From NCBI RefSeq assembly GCF_024713975.1, contig NC_091100.1, positions 18,788,501 to 18,852,500 of the forward strand: DNA of 64,000 bases. The letters are read 5' to 3'. Positions 1 to 12,432 of the stretch are shown here, one piece after another. A model generated the notes under the pieces. It was not told the DNA's origin, ran no database searches, and worked only from the letters and a program-made list of their open reading frames with translations. Made by a program: the position numbers and the translations under genes. Position 1 is the first letter of the stretch. Each line of letters opens with the position of its first letter. The stretch is from Paralichthys olivaceus. Taxonomy: Eukaryota; Chordata; Actinopteri; Pleuronectiformes; Paralichthyidae.

Positions 1-17
1 TTTTTTCCTGAAATTAA

Positions 18-260
<243 letters not shown>

Positions 261-740
261 ACTCATCCTTTCTCGGGGGGATTAGAGTAGAGATCAATCA
301 TGTGCTGTTTAGTTAAAAACAAGGTCATTTACTGTGCGTGTCATCACAGACTTGCACAAACACAATGTGCACTTTATTGAAATAATAACCGTCTTTCACA
401 AAAAGAGAAATCTGGTGTTTGATTTGATTGATCTTTATTTTTTTACATTCTGAAACACATTTCATCATTAGGCTATGAGTATCAGCTGTTATATGGTTTA
501 AGCACTGACCAAAAATTGCAAATAGGGACCAGCAAATAGGAGCTAAGTTACTCACCTTGCACAGTCATCCCAAGTATTCCTTCCTAATGTACGACCTGTG
601 TAGGTGAAGCTCAATGGGAACAGTTTAACATATAAAGTAACACTGGCTGTTGTCAAAGAGGCAAGTTGATGTGCTCTGCACTGCTGAATTTTGTTTGTTG
701 TGGCATTGTGAGAAAAAGAATAAATGTTACGAGCCATAAT
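261..740 (+). other. pgam1 3' UTR with candidate poly(A) signal
   Basis: This is noncoding sequence directly after the pgam1 stop. AATAAA lies at 719-724, followed by a TG-rich stretch, so it is a plausible polyadenylation signal giving a 3' UTR of about 480 nt. No splice signals or open frames in it look real. Confidence 0.55.
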
Positions 741-834
741 GTGATGGAGTCAGTGTCTGAAATCTTTTTTTCAGCATAGCTGTGCACTCTTGAAAATACT
801 AGTAACTATATTATAACGCTGGTGACCTGGACAG

Positions 835-925
835 GGTGTACCTTGCCCCCTGACAATGTTAGCTGGGACTGGCTCCAGCTTAACCCCTGCAACCCTGAAA
901 GGATAAGCAGGATGGATGGATGAAT
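835..925 (+). repeat. Dispersed repeat tail (non-LTR-type 3' end)
   Basis: The text reads ggtgacctggacagggtgt, then ctgggactggctccagc, then a GGATGGATGGAT end. This wording recurs widely in fish genomes as the 3' end of dispersed retroposons, and the short tandem end fits such a tail. The family assignment rests on memory and was not checked against a repeat library. Confidence 0.6.
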
Positions 926-1740
926 ATCAGTTTGACAAGAGAACTACAATACTGTATCACATAGTAATGTATTGTAGAGGTCACATTGTTGTAAACCAGA
1001 TATGCAAATACTAAAAGGGTGCAATTGTTTTCTGCTAAGAATATACCAAGATTATTTTTGTATTTTTTTTTTGACCATTTATTTTCAAAATGTGACTGCT
1101 GCTGCCATAATGCAGATGTTGACTGATTGGCCACATGTTCCTCGAGATGGGTCTTTCTTGACCAATTGTGCTAACAGCTGGCATAAAACTGACATGGCAG
1201 AAAAATTGGAAGATATATTAATTTCCCCCCAAAATACCAGGCCAATTTGTGAAATAAATTCCCCTATAAAAAAACTATGGGTACTTTCTCTACAGCTTTA
1301 GTTAAACTTTAAGAAAAATAAATAGAGTTATACAAGCATGATTTTTTTTTTTTTTTACTGAAACATACAGAAAAAACATACAAAGCACCTGCAGAGGTCA
1401 TATATGTATAAACAAGGACAGTGTAAATATTGTTAAACATAGGAAAAGGGGCTATTCAGACAAATAAATAAACAAATTAAAACAAATAAAATAAGTAAAA
1501 AATGAAACAAAATAGAATATAACAAAATTGGAGTTATACGTAACATATTTTTGATTGTTCTTTTTTAATTAAAATACACATCAAAATATAAATATATTCA
1601 AACAGATGAAAGGGCGATATTTAGACAAATATAAAAAAGAAAAGAAAACCCCAGAAATAAAGTACATTCATAAATAGCAACGAATAAATCCAAACAAAAT
1701 AAAAGTACGGAGTTAAACGTTGTGTACCATGTGACCTCGT
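926..1740. other. AT-rich intergenic spacer with a diverged direct duplication
   Basis: No gene is supported here. A poly-T run lies near 1341-1357. The segment around 1450-1545 (aggggctattcagacaaata and on to ggagttatacgtaac) recurs in diverged form around 1608-1725 (agggcgatatttagacaaa and on to ggagttaaacgttgtg), with a spacing of about 160-170 bp. It looks like an old tandem duplication or a decayed transposon. Confidence 0.5.
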
Positions 1741-1866
1741 CTCTGCCTCACCCAACATGGCGGACCGAGCCGTCCTCTTTTCCTCTCCGCGTGGGAACAG
1801 CCAATCAGGATCTACTCGAGCCCTACGCCTCAGCCAATCAGCGGACACTCTGTTCTTCTCGAAAAC
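1741..1866 (+). promoter_or_regulatory. exosc1 core promoter: YY1-like site and paired CCAAT boxes
   Basis: This CpG-richer segment sits directly upstream of the exosc1 start codon. AACATGGCGG at 1754-1763 matches the core of a YY1 site. Two identical CAGCCAATCA boxes place CCAAT at 1801-1805 and 1834-1838, 33 bp apart in the same orientation, a spacing typical of cooperating NF-Y sites. I see no TATA box, which fits a housekeeping gene. The start site is probably between about 1755 and 1866. Confidence 0.6.
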
Positions 1867-4800
1867 ATGTCGCCCATGAAGCTGTGTGTTCCAGGTGAGC
1901 TCCCCGAACTTTAGCATTAGCAGCACACAGGATGTTCTTCCACCTCGCCGTAGACACTCTGGGTATTCTCTGCTCGTGCTGGCCGCTGGTGGTCGTCGCT
2001 GTGTTGTGGTGGAGCTGAGTTAAACTGAATTCTACTGCGGTTTAAACCACTTGAATCGTTTCCAGCTGCCATGTGTGAGAGGAGCTTTAGCTTCAAGCGG
2101 CTCGAACGTCCCTGTTTAACTTCTGTGTAGTCGCACGTGGAGGGGTGGGGGGGGATATAGAGTGTGTTTCTGGGATATTACTTCACGTTTAATATTGGTT
2201 TACTATGAAGGATTCTACTTTTACTTTCCACGGCAGGTTTCATTCAGCAGCCCTGCCCACCCCCTGAGGCAGGACCGCAGCATTCCTGCTCTCACTTGTT
2301 TTCACACACCTCTTGTGTCATTGTGCTGCTGCTGCTGATAGTAAAAGTAAATGTAAACACAAATGTTACCCACTGCAGCATTCACACGTGTTTTTGTGTG
2401 GGTCCGGACAGTTTTTGCTCTTGATCCAAATGTGCCAAGTGGGGAAGACAAACCTGTCAGCATCTCTAATGATAATGAAAGTGACTGTACACACAGACAC
2501 ATCCAGGGGTTCCTCTGTGGTGGCAGTCCACACAGATCCTGAGATAAATCCTCACGATCATTTTAGTCAGCTGATGATGGTCTAAAATAAGTCAAAGTCA
2601 GCTTTATTGTCAATTTCTTCACATATACCAGACAAACAAAGGAATTGAAATTGCGTTCCTAACTATCCCACGGTCAAGACAAGACATTTCCTTACAAAAG
2701 TAACAGTAAAATGCACAGACAGCAAATAAAGACAGACATATCCTAACACTAAAGTAGACAATAAATAAAAATGACAGTTCTTAGTGCAAATGTATGAGGT
2801 AGCAGCAAAGTTTTATAATAAAATATAATATGGTGATATACCATGAGTTGTGATAGTGCAAAGACAGTCCGTAGTAGCAGCAGAAGTTTTTTCTGTTTGA
2901 TATAAGTGTGCAAATGGCATAGTAGTGCAAAGACAGTCAGTATGGGGTTATGAAGATGCGTATAAAGATATAATAGTCTCTCAATCTCCTTTAAATATGA
3001 GTTGTTCCTCATGTATTATTGTATGTCCCTATTTGTCCTCTCTTAAATATATTTAGCGTCCCCTTGTCCCTTGAATGGAGCTATAAAAATGTAAGTTATT
3101 CTTAAGTTGATGTTGGCAAAAATGGTTCACCTACAACACAACTAGTATATAGTTTATAATATGGTTTATAATATTTATATTTATAATATACATATTTTCA
3201 ATTTGGCAACACTCTCCACCAGTTCCTGTCCTGGTATTAACAGGACCGGCTTTATAATTTGCTTTATCGCTCACCATTTTTTTCTTTGTTTCATGTCTGT
3301 TGTGCACCAAACCCCAAAATTACATTCCTTGTATGTTGAAAATGTACCTGACAAAAGATATTATTTGTTAGTCAGCAGTATTAAACAAAAATACTGGAGG
3401 GACTGCGACTGATCTTGGTGAAAGGATGTAGCATGAGACAAGGAAGAATCCAATAAATCTTGGAGCAGCTCCAGATCAGGGGGCAGTTACAGGAATTATT
3501 TTTTCCACTTTCCATAACATTGTGAGAACAGATCATGGATCTTTATGAAAAAATCAGACATATTCAGGGGACTGATTTTATGAGTTTGTGAAATTTGGTG
3601 CAGTTTGATTGAATTTTAGGACACTGATTGGCAGAGGTATGCACTCTACTGAGTGTCTCGCTAGTTCACTTCTTTTATTGCATCTATGTTGTAAATACTA
3701 TTTACCTGTCTGTTTATATTATTTTTATGTTTTTATTCCCTTTTATTGACTTTTCTTGTATTTACTCATCAGTCGTTGTGAAGTACTTTGAACTGCACTA
3801 ACCTGTTTGAAAGGTGCTTTGGTGTAGTGTCTCCTCTACTGACACCACCTGTCTTCCTCTTCTTCTTTGTTCTCAGGTGACAAACTATGCAGTGTAGAAG
3901 ACTGTTTTCCAGGCACAGGAGTATATTTGCGGCACGGCTACATATACTCCTCACTAGCAGGCTACGTGCTCAGGAAAAACGAGGGAGAGGAGGTGAGGGG
4001 TGTGGCTGGTGTGGGCTGCAGAGAAGTGGTGAAAGCTGCAGAAGCAGTCATGCATGGGATATGGGAGTGCCTTTGTAAAGTTATTACACAACCTTTGTGA
4101 ATGTGACAGAAGAGAAAAGGGTTTGTTCGGAGCCTTTGATGAAATATGATCCATATTTTGAGCCGTTTGAGGCTGTTTGAGCTGCAGTAATGAAAACCGT
4201 ACAGGGTTTTGTGTGACTGGTTTACATTAATGCATGTGATTTATTTTGTCCTCTAGTTACCCGTGATCTCAGTTGTGAGGGAAACAGAAGCACTACTGCT
4301 GCCAGATGTAGGAGCAATAGTCACCTGTAAGGTATGCAGTGGAATCGGATTGTTTGATCTGTTAGGGGGATTTAGCACAGTTAAGATATGGATCTCGATT
4401 TTCAGAGAGGTGGTTTGTCTTGAACATTTGCATTTGATCGCACAGGTGACCAGCATCAACCCCAGGTTCGCCAAGGTCCAGATCCTCTATGTGGGCTCCA
4501 CGCCACTGAAGGATCGCTTCAGAGGGACTATCAGGTACGTAACCTAAAAGTGATTCCATAGAGCAGCAGTGGTGTATGGTCTTATTACTTTAAGGGTGAG
4601 ATTGTTTAGTATATTTGTAGAATAATAACAATGTTGTGCTCTATATTCTTTGCATTAAACTTGGGTTGGTGTTGACAGCTGTGGCAGCTAGTCAGCGTGT
4701 TCTCGATTCGTGTTAACTGTGTTGTGTCTGGACCTCACTAATAGTTATGACTAAAACCTAAAAGTGTTGGACTGGCTTATGCCAAAAAGCTCACTCTCTC

Positions 4801-5935
4801 TGATTCTGCAGAAAAGAAGATGTGCGTGCAACAGAGAAGGACAAGGTGGGTTTGAATGAATGGGTGTCTCAGCAGCTCCAGTTTATTCCTGAAAGTGAAA
4901 TGAGAAGCTTGGTGTAAATCCTTCTCTTTACTTTTAAAGGTGGAGACATACAAAAGCTTCAGACCTGGTGACATCGTCCTGGCAAAAGTGGTATCCTTCA
5001 GTCACATAAACTGATTTCTGGAAGTGTTTTGGTTTTTATAACTGTGGTTTCATGACTGATGCACATTTTCAAATTAGTTTTAAATCCAACTTGCTGTCTC
5101 TGCGATTTGTGACTAAGTGAATTCAAAGAACGCTGTCACCTCTTATAATGATAGGTCTGCTTCATCGTCTTTGGTTTGGATATATGTACATACATTTTCA
5201 TTTGATTTTGACCCTGAACATGTGATGTCAGATTTCTTTGGGCGACGTTCAGTCGAACTACCTGTTGACAACTGCTGAGAATGAGCTGGGAGTCGTGGTG
5301 GCACACAGTGAAGCAGGTAACACTTGATATTTGATATAAAAACCTTTGCTTCTGGGTTTTCAGACAAGCCTAAATGCAGCATCTGAGTGGTGTTTTAAGG
5401 AAGAAACTTCAGACACATATTTTAAGGGAACTCAAAGGTCTGTATAAACGTAATAAAAAGGTGTAAATTATGGGATCTTTAAAAGCAAATACTGTAGTAT
5501 CCTGTTCGAACACAAGGTGGTGCAAGAGTAAATGTCATTGTAGCCAAAGAGAAAATGGTTAGTATTCTGCAGATGGCTGTTTTCATTTGACCATTTTCAT
5601 TGTAAGAGCTGTTTTTCAAGTACTTTGACTACAAATGAGTTCAGATGTAGTGATCCAAGCATTAAATAATAAATACAACAATGTGAAAAAGACACGACCA
5701 GGTGAAATGCACAACCTCAGAGAAAATCTTCATTTATTTTTGCTATTTTACCCCCCTTTTTTTAATGAATACAACATGCATGTGTACTATTTTATCACAT
5801 TTCTGTCATATTTTCTTTTGTTGCCCAGGTGCCCAGATGGTTCCCATCAGCTGGTGCGAGATGCAGTGCCCGCGGACACACACCAAAGAGTTCCGCAAAG
5901 TGGCACGAGTGCAGCCGGAGTACTTACAGGCGTGA
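1867..5935 (+). CDS. exosc1: Exosome component 1 (CSL4), complete gene, 8 exons
   Basis: EXOSC1/CSL4 is one of three S1-type cap subunits on the hexameric ring of the RNA exosome, the 3'-5' RNA processing and decay complex of nucleus and cytoplasm. Exons: 1867-1894, 3877-3992, 4257-4331, 4446-4534, 4812-4845, 4940-4990, 5232-5316, 5829-5935. They sum to 585 nt and 194 residues (human about 195). All introns are GT-AG and the frame is kept. Recognisable blocks are an N-terminal PGDKLCSVEDCFPGTG with RHGYIYSSLAGYV, VVRETEALLLPDVGAIVTCK leading into the S1 barrel, FRPGDIVLAKV, SLGDVQSNYLLTTAENELGV, and C-terminal MVPISWCEMQCPRTHTKEF. The start is the first ATG of exon 1 (A at -3); the next in-frame Met is three codons on. 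Intron 1 is about 2 kb and carries two dispersed repeats. The gene is convergent with knop1. Confidence 0.95.
2586..2790. repeat. LINE-like 3' end fragment in exosc1 intron 1
   Basis: It begins gtcaaagtcagctttattgt and continues with a tract of the kind found at fish LINE 3' ends, where the reverse strand reads tgacaataaagctgactttgac. A related copy in the opposite orientation lies near 37600-37690, ending gttcactttgactttgac. Identification is from memory. Confidence 0.55.
3385..3610 (+). repeat. Dispersed repeat (family X) fragment in exosc1 intron 1
   Basis: Diverged copy of a family found several times in this window, with the order: actggatggatt, gaacttgctggaagg, ggaagaacccat, then gtggagctccagatc. 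Other copies lie near 17281, 27330-27770 (reversed), 28700 (reversed), 29080, 34590 and 38010. The type of element is not recognised with confidence. Confidence 0.55.
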
Positions 5936-6790
5936 AAGCCCTGAAACTTCTCTCTTCCACAAGGAACACACAGCTTCCCCCCCTCCCTACTTCAGTCACT
6001 GTTGTCAAGTAGCCTCTCAACTGTTTCAGACGTTTTCTGAGAGACTGGACGACGTGCAACCTGGTGACTACTTCTGGTGTCTTTCTTAAGTGTTATTTTT
6101 TTTTATAACAGCTTTCCCAGTGCACGTTGTGTCATCAGTTAATTGTACCAGCTTGTAAACACTGAAGCAGCATCAAAACAAACTGCCAAACTTTTCTAAC
6201 TGGCCACTGTTGAGATTAAGTATTTAGATCAGGTCATTTAAAAGATGAACTGTGTTGCTTGGTAACTGTAAGACTTGGTTGGGGCAAGAATCAGATTACA
6301 CCTGAAGGCAGAGGTTAAAGTACATACTCTAACCAGAGGTGTCTATATAAAGGGCAGTGGCTGCATTTGGTCTGAAACCAGGAGGATCTGCACTGCACTC
6401 TGAAGCTCTTTCTGCATGTGTGGCTGACTTGATTTTCTTAAATATCTTTTCTATGAAGATGTCTTCGTCTCCTGAGGCTAATTTTTTTTTTCATAAACCT
6501 CAGCTTTTCCAGTTACAACATGTGGAGTAATGTCCACACAGCAGTTTTAAAGGGAAAGTGAATGATGTAGAGCCTAATGTTCAAACTGACACAGCTACCA
6601 TGCACGGAATACTGAAGTACAACATATGAGTCAAATATTTTTCTTTTTCAGCACATAATTGAAACTGAACCATTCTGCAAAGAGAAATGTTTCCATTTTA
6701 TCTCTGATGTAAAGTGTATTTTTCTTTATTCTCTCTTCGCTTTACAGATGTCTTGTGCAAAATTGGAATAAAATGACCATCGGAAACAAT
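5936..6790 (+). other. exosc1 3' UTR with poly(A) signal
   Basis: Noncoding sequence after the exosc1 stop. AATAAA at 6767-6772 sits in a typical context (ttggAATAAAatgacc) and is the best polyadenylation signal, giving a 3' UTR of about 850 nt. Open frames in this stretch are shadows. Confidence 0.6.
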
Positions 6791-7348
6791 GAAAGTTTCT
6801 TTTTAATACAGAAGTGATGTTATTGTGCACTCATTTTGAAATGATTTTTTTTCTAGTTTCCTCTGTCGTTTGTAAACAGCTGCTCACATCTACTCAACCA
6901 ACCAGACAATCACCTCAACTGACAAAAACAAGCATTTTCTCCCTACACATGATTGAATATTGCCACCTCCTGTGGAAGTAAATGCTATTAATGTAAATCA
7001 ACGAGTCATCTGCAGATTGTAGTTACTCCTTCCATTATTAGAATAAATTGTCAAGTTAGAACATCTAAAATATAAAATATATAATTTCAAGAATGACATT
7101 TGTCACCATCCCAGACTGATTTGAAATTGCATTAAACTAAAACTGGTTCTTATGTCATGTAGATTGTAGCTCCTCAAGCAGGAGGATGTTTAACATACAG
7201 TATGTACAAATGGCATTTGTCTGATAATCACATCTACACAAGTTAAAAGGTTCTCCAGTCGACCTGAGCAGACAAACTGTACGAATCCACAAATAAAAGT
7301 GCAAAAACATGCACAAAAAAAAACAAAACACTTTCGATCACACTTAAA
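6791..7348. other. Convergent intergenic spacer between exosc1 and knop1
   Basis: AT-rich, with no coding potential seen. It must hold the 3' UTR of knop1 on the minus strand and the end of the exosc1 transcription unit. I could not identify one clear minus-strand poly(A) signal. Confidence 0.45.
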
Positions 7349-10300
7349 TTAATCATCAAAGCGAGTTGATCGACTTGCACTGATGTCAATAGAGAACTTC
7401 TTATTGGACGGTGCAGTAAACCCAAGCCCGGCCCCTCTGTTATTGAAGTCCATTCTGCGTGAGTGAGCACGCTCAAACTCTCCCAGAAGCCCTTGTTGCA
7501 GTTGCTGCTGTGCGTCTTTCCCCATCGCCATATTTGCTCCGTCAGCGCTCGCCGCAGCAGGCTGGAAGCCCTTTTTGAAGCCGCCCATCAGACGGAGGAA
7601 CTTCTGCTGCTGGTCAGAGCTATTGAACCGTGCTGTGCTCCACTGACCCAAACCCTGAGGAACACCAACATTAGGGATTAGACGCTAGTTGTCATAGTGA
7701 TTAAAAATCATAAGTTCATTGAGAGGGGCTGCACCAACTTAACACATGAACTTTAGCTTGATATGAGTAGCACAAACAAAGACTTCCTCCTGAAATGAAC
7801 GCTGCCATCTCGTCTGTCGTGATTGGAGGATGGAACTACGGTAGTGACGTCTCACCAATATACACACAAACCAATCGTGAATCAATCTTAGCTGTCAATC
7901 ATGTTTCACACCCGATTTCATAGCATCAAATAACTAATTCAAACCAAACTTGAGAGTAAAATGTGGTAAGATCTACCATAAATGACAGAAACCATCTTTT
8001 TATTGATTTTATCTAATTTATTTAATGGGTTCTTTGACTTTTTAGTTTGGCCTTAGACTTCCCTTTTAGGAGCTGTCATCCAGCTTTATTTCCAGTCTAT
8101 AATAACAACATTGAAAACTGTTGTACTGGACCCCCCTGGCTTGAGAGGAGCATTACTAAGCTGCAAAAAACAAAACCTGATGATGTTGTCGGAGCCTGAT
8201 AAGAGATTATAAAGAGTTGCATTATGGGAAATGTAGGTCCTCAGCACTTTTTGAAGATCAGAAATTAAGAGTCAGGATATCACTGCTGCATCACTATTGT
8301 CTATTCATACAAAAATCTGTCTGAGGGTTAGGGTTAGTCCCCTGATTTTAAGAAAGGAGCAATAATACAGGAACTAATGTTATAAAAACTGATCGGTTTG
8401 ATGCAGATCATCAGGTAGAAGGTATAAATGACCAAAAGCCAGTATTTATTCTGAACCACAGATCATTTCAAACAAAAGCACAAAACACCTCAGACTCATC
8501 TGAGAACCTCAGACAGGCATCTGGATCTGGACACAGAATTCTGAAAGAGCAAGTTACAGTTATTTACCCCACATCAAACAACATACCAAAATATTCATGT
8601 TTTCTGAAATGTTACGGTTATTATTTGCAAAACGCAGACTCTGTTGTTTGCTATGTTTTGCTCTGGTCTGGAATGTGGTGTTGAGAATGATGTAATTTGA
8701 ATTCTAGTTGTACCAGATTCCATGTAACTAGAACACCAGGGAGAGGCTTACAGGAAAATCTCACTGTGAATTTCATGCAAATACTGACCGATGGTTTAGC
8801 TGGTTTTTCAGGTTGAGAGGCCTTGTCAATCTCTATCTGTAGCACCTGTCTTCTCTCCTGTGACAAACCAAAGCACAATTCATGCAAAGTACAGTGGCGT
8901 TCGGCAGAAAAGAGGAGAAAAATATCCATTAAAATACAATTGTTTATTTTTGTTAAATATTAAACTATACTCAGGAGGTTTAACTTAAGTGGATTAAAAA
9001 ATAAGATGGAATTTGTTAACCGTTGAGCCTTACAGGTGAGATTATATTATTAAGATTTATTTTAATAACCTTTGGACGTTTACCTGAGTGACGTTGATTT
9101 CATCAGTGTTTCCACTCTTCTCTGACAGAAACACCACGTCCATCTGAGAGGACTCCTGCAACACATACACAAACTGTTCCCTCATGTGCACACAGAGTTT
9201 CTGCAGGTTTCAGCAGGACACCATAATAAATCAATAAATGTCAAGTACGTCCCCATAATTAAATATAAGGTAAATTAGTAAGATGAGGATAAGCTAAATT
9301 TTTCAATATATACCACCCACATCAACTAAACAAAAACCCACGGCCGTATATTAACAAGAGGACAAATCAGACCAAAGGTCTTGTTTGTAGTTTTATTATA
9401 GCGTCCTGAATGTGTCTCCTGTGACCACTTGACTCAGCTCCAAGCTCTATATACAAACAAATGACTAATGACAATGTATGTGTGTGTTTTTGTGTCGAAA
9501 GAGAGTGGAGTCGGGAGCTAAATGAATCAATACGCTGCGTGCAGATCTATGAACTCATTGAAAAAACAAGAAATCATAATGTACGAAATATGTTTCATTC
9601 ATTGTGAAACCATTGCAGGTCAGAAGACGTTCCCTGATTGGATGGTCCTTCATAAGTGGCCCAGGACACTTTGCTTTACACAGCGAAAAGTAGTCACCAC
9701 AATCGCCCCAGACCACATCCAAATGTGATCTGAGTGATCAAGTGACCTCTTGATCGCATCACTCAAGACGGATGTAAATACCAGGTCTGAACGAGGAGAC
9801 ATCACACACAAGTCCTACCTGTACATTATATTTTCATATATCTAAGACTTTTATAGACCCCGTGTTAAACCTGGGAGTGTCACGGACCCCTGATCTCACT
9901 CACACACACACACACGCACGCACCTCTTCTTTGATCTTTTTCTTCTTCTTCTTCTTCGCACCAGTTTCAACTCCAACATCTTTCTCGGCCTGTGTCACCT
10001 CAGCAGAGCTCTTCTTCTTTTTGATTTTCTTGCTTGTTGTGTCGTCTCCCTCCTCATCTTCTTCACATCTGATTAATGACGGCTCTTCCTCTCCCTTTGA
10101 GCTTCCCCTTTTTCTCTTCTTTTTCTGTGGCTCTGTATCTTCTACTTCGGTGACCTCCACAGAAGCTTTTCTACCTTTTCCTTTTTTCTTTGGCTCTGTC
10201 TTCTCTTCCTCTATAAAAACCCCACTCTCGTCCAGCATACTGTCTGTTTCTGTCTTTTTCGCTTTGCTCCTTTTGATCTCAGGTGTTTCGACTCCATTTT

Positions 10301-10982
10301 CATCTTTACTTTTGGCCTTGTTCTTGTTCTTCTTCTTCTTCACTGTTACCTCCTCACCCTCAGTTCCTCCCGCTATGGTTTCTAAATTCAGTCCATTCTC
10401 CCCCACTTCTGTCTTTTTTGTTGTAGTCAATTCATCCATAGCTACAGTCATTTCTTCCTCTGAGGTTTTCTTTTTCTTCTTTTTCTTTTCTTTAATTTGC
10501 TGCTCAGTCACTTCTGTGTTTACAGACCATATATTGTTTTTTCTTTTCTTAGCTGTCTTTGGCTCTTCATCCTTTCCAGCCTGTTCTTCTTCTTCTTTCT
10601 GTATCTTTACATTTTCAGCTTTACTTTGCACAGTATTTTTCTTGACTTTCTTCTCTTTTCTTTCTTTCTTTTCCACTTCTTCTTTCTCTGAACTCTTTGC
10701 AATTTCCACATGGTTCATATCATCTACCTGCTGCTGCTTCTTTTTTTTCTTCTTCTTCTTGACTCCTTCCTTTGCCGTCTCCATGGGTTCTGGACCTCTG
10801 GCATCTTCTATAACCACTGTCTCAACTTTTTTGTTTTTCTTCTTTTCTTTTTTCACCTCTGTTGGACTCTCATCCTCGACCGTGTAGTTTTCAGGGCCCG
10901 AGGCTGGTTCTTTCTTCTGTTTCTTTTTCTTCTTCTTCACAAGATTTGTCTCACTTCTTTCACCCTCAGTCTTCATTTCCAT
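7349..10982 (-). CDS. knop1: Lysine-rich nucleolar protein 1, complete coding region, 4 coding exons
   Basis: KNOP1 is a basic nucleolar protein of poorly defined function. Exons in transcript order: 10982-9924, 9155-9084, 8857-8789, 7654-7349; all junctions are phase 0 and the total is 1506 nt, about 501 residues (human roughly 460). The first exon codes a 353-residue low-complexity region with repeated KKKKK blocks separated by acidic Glu/Asp/Thr stretches, like repeated nucleolar localisation signals. Exons 2-3 (DVVFLSEKSGNTDEINVTQ, ERRQVLQIEIDKAS) and the last exon (QWSTARF, KFLRLMGGFKKGF, GAGLGFTAPSNKKFSIDI, SRSTRFDD at the end) match the conserved KNOP1 C-terminal domain. The start is the first ATG after the acceptor at 11015; an open frame continues upstream without ATG. 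The donor of the large exon at 9924/9923 lies inside a TG run. The opposite strand of the large exon is open only because of its lysine codons. Confidence 0.92.
9640..9810. repeat. Dispersed DNA-element fragment in knop1 intron
   Basis: It ends ccaggtctgaacgagg and includes a gatcaagtgacctcttgatcgcatc segment. It resembles one end of a fish repeat whose other end reads ggccctgttcagatctggg; such an end occurs near 11094. It may be two fragments of one family on either side of the large knop1 exon. Not verified. Confidence 0.4.
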
Positions 10983-12060
10983 TTGTCTCTCCACAGCAAC
11001 AGACCTCTGGCTTTTCTGGAGAGAGGAGAACAGTTACTGCAAGATCACACCTTTTAAACTTCAATAACCAGGCGCATTGAATCTACGTCTAAGGCCCTGT
11101 TCAGATCTGGGAGTAACAGCCATCCTGAGAGATCCAATCACATGTGGAAGCGCTAAATTCAACTGTTCACACCTAATAAGAAAATGCATCTGGAAAGTGT
11201 GTCTTCTCACATCTCCCTGCTCTGTATGCAAATAATCATCATCATCAATCATATGTCATTTGTGTTCCTGCAGACTAAATGATGTTGTTTTAACCGAGAC
11301 TGAGTTTACAGATGTGTCTGCCTTGTGCATGCCTCATAATTCACTGCTGCTTGGGTTTGTGTTGCAGACTGAATATTTCTGCACTTCTCTGGCTATTGAC
11401 CTGTAGTGCTCATGCAAAGTCCACTGTGACACAACTAGTGGGACGTGTGAAGAAGTCAGCACCTGGTCGATGGTAACCTCTTGGAAACTGCGTGCAGACG
11501 TCCTGATCCGACTGAACCATAAAATGAACAGTGTTCTGCGAATGAGCGTGATGGCAGAGCCAGTGATCACAAGTCAGATCACACTCCCACTGCAGCAGCT
11601 CCACGCGAATCACAACATGTCGGGATACACACAGGCGGCCTCTCTAAATCATCGACTGGTATGTTAAGATACGCGAATGATGAAGAGCAAAGTTAGCAAA
11701 CAGGAAAATAACAACAGTATTCAAGCAGGACCAGTTCATTCATGGAACTCGCTTGCTAAAGCATGCTAGCTAGCTAACAGCAGCTAACGGTTAAAATCAA
11801 TGAAAAGACAAACTAATCAAAAGCACAAACGCTGAGACCTTTTTAATCACAACTACACAGTGTGTTAGAAACTTTAAACTTAACGAGTGGGTTACTAACT
11901 GTGTACACCCTGAAACTCACGTGGAAAATCGTTTACTCTCTTGACCCGGAAGTAGATTTCCCTCCTCTGTCGTTACTCTTAGCAACGATCCCGGTATCTG
12001 TAGCAACAAGCGCGCTCTCGAGAACAAATTCCGGCGCTGTGCACGAGAGGAAGGTTTCAT
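10983..12060 (-). promoter_or_regulatory. knop1 5' UTR, leader intron and promoter
   Basis: The first coding exon begins at 11015 (acceptor ctctctccag), giving 32 nt of UTR before the ATG at 10982. A strong minus-strand donor (CCAC then GTGAGT, 11920-11915) marks a noncoding leader exon starting in the GC-richer segment above 11921. CCGGAAGT at 11946-11953, a canonical ETS core, and an RFX-like agcaac half site near 11979 lie where a TATA-less promoter is expected. A repeat fragment occupies 11094-11210; the rest of the leader intron shows nothing recognisable. Confidence 0.5.
11094..11210. repeat. Dispersed DNA-element end in knop1 leader intron
   Basis: Begins ggccctgttcagatctggg and continues with a gatccaatcacatgtgg segment. 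It looks like the partner end of the fragment at 9640-9810. The similarity was seen by eye only. Confidence 0.4.
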
Positions 12061-12164
12061 TTAAGAGCATATATTCGACTTTCTATAAAGAGAAATACTG
12101 AATTGTTTTTATGTTTTCTGTAATGAAATTTAAAATAAACAGTGGTTTTGCACCCAGATTGTAA

Positions 12165-12432
12165 TAATAATTAATTAAATAATTAATTAAATCTGAATTC
12201 CATATGGGAGGACTTTAAGGGGCCCATCAGGTCCTGCTCAGCAGATCCATACAAGTCATGAAGGATAGCACAATTATTTAAATATAAAGGGCCTTTTCTG
12301 GGGTAAAGAAAACTACAATTCATACAATTTAGATGAAACGAACTAGTGAAAACATCATGAGGATTATTCTACATTAAATTTCTGCCAATAGTTCCCTTTC
12401 ACCTAAATCTTACACACTGGATCTTTAAAAAG
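12165..12432. repeat. Partial MITE, same ending as the element at 16442-16614
   Basis: The right end, tcttacacactggatctttaaa, matches the terminal inverted repeat of the complete MITE at 16442-16614. The body (caattcatacaatttagatg, gaactagtgaaaacatcat, tttctgccaatag) is of a kind common in percomorph genomes. The left end is unclear and starts in an AT-rich ttaattaaat tract. Confidence 0.55.

Noticed and set aside
9862..10887. 341-codon open frame on the + strand, rich in Phe/Ser/Leu
   Set aside because: It is the antisense of the lysine-rich large exon of knop1; AAG/AAA/GAG codons read backwards as CTT/TTT/CTC stay open. No splice context or similarity of its own.
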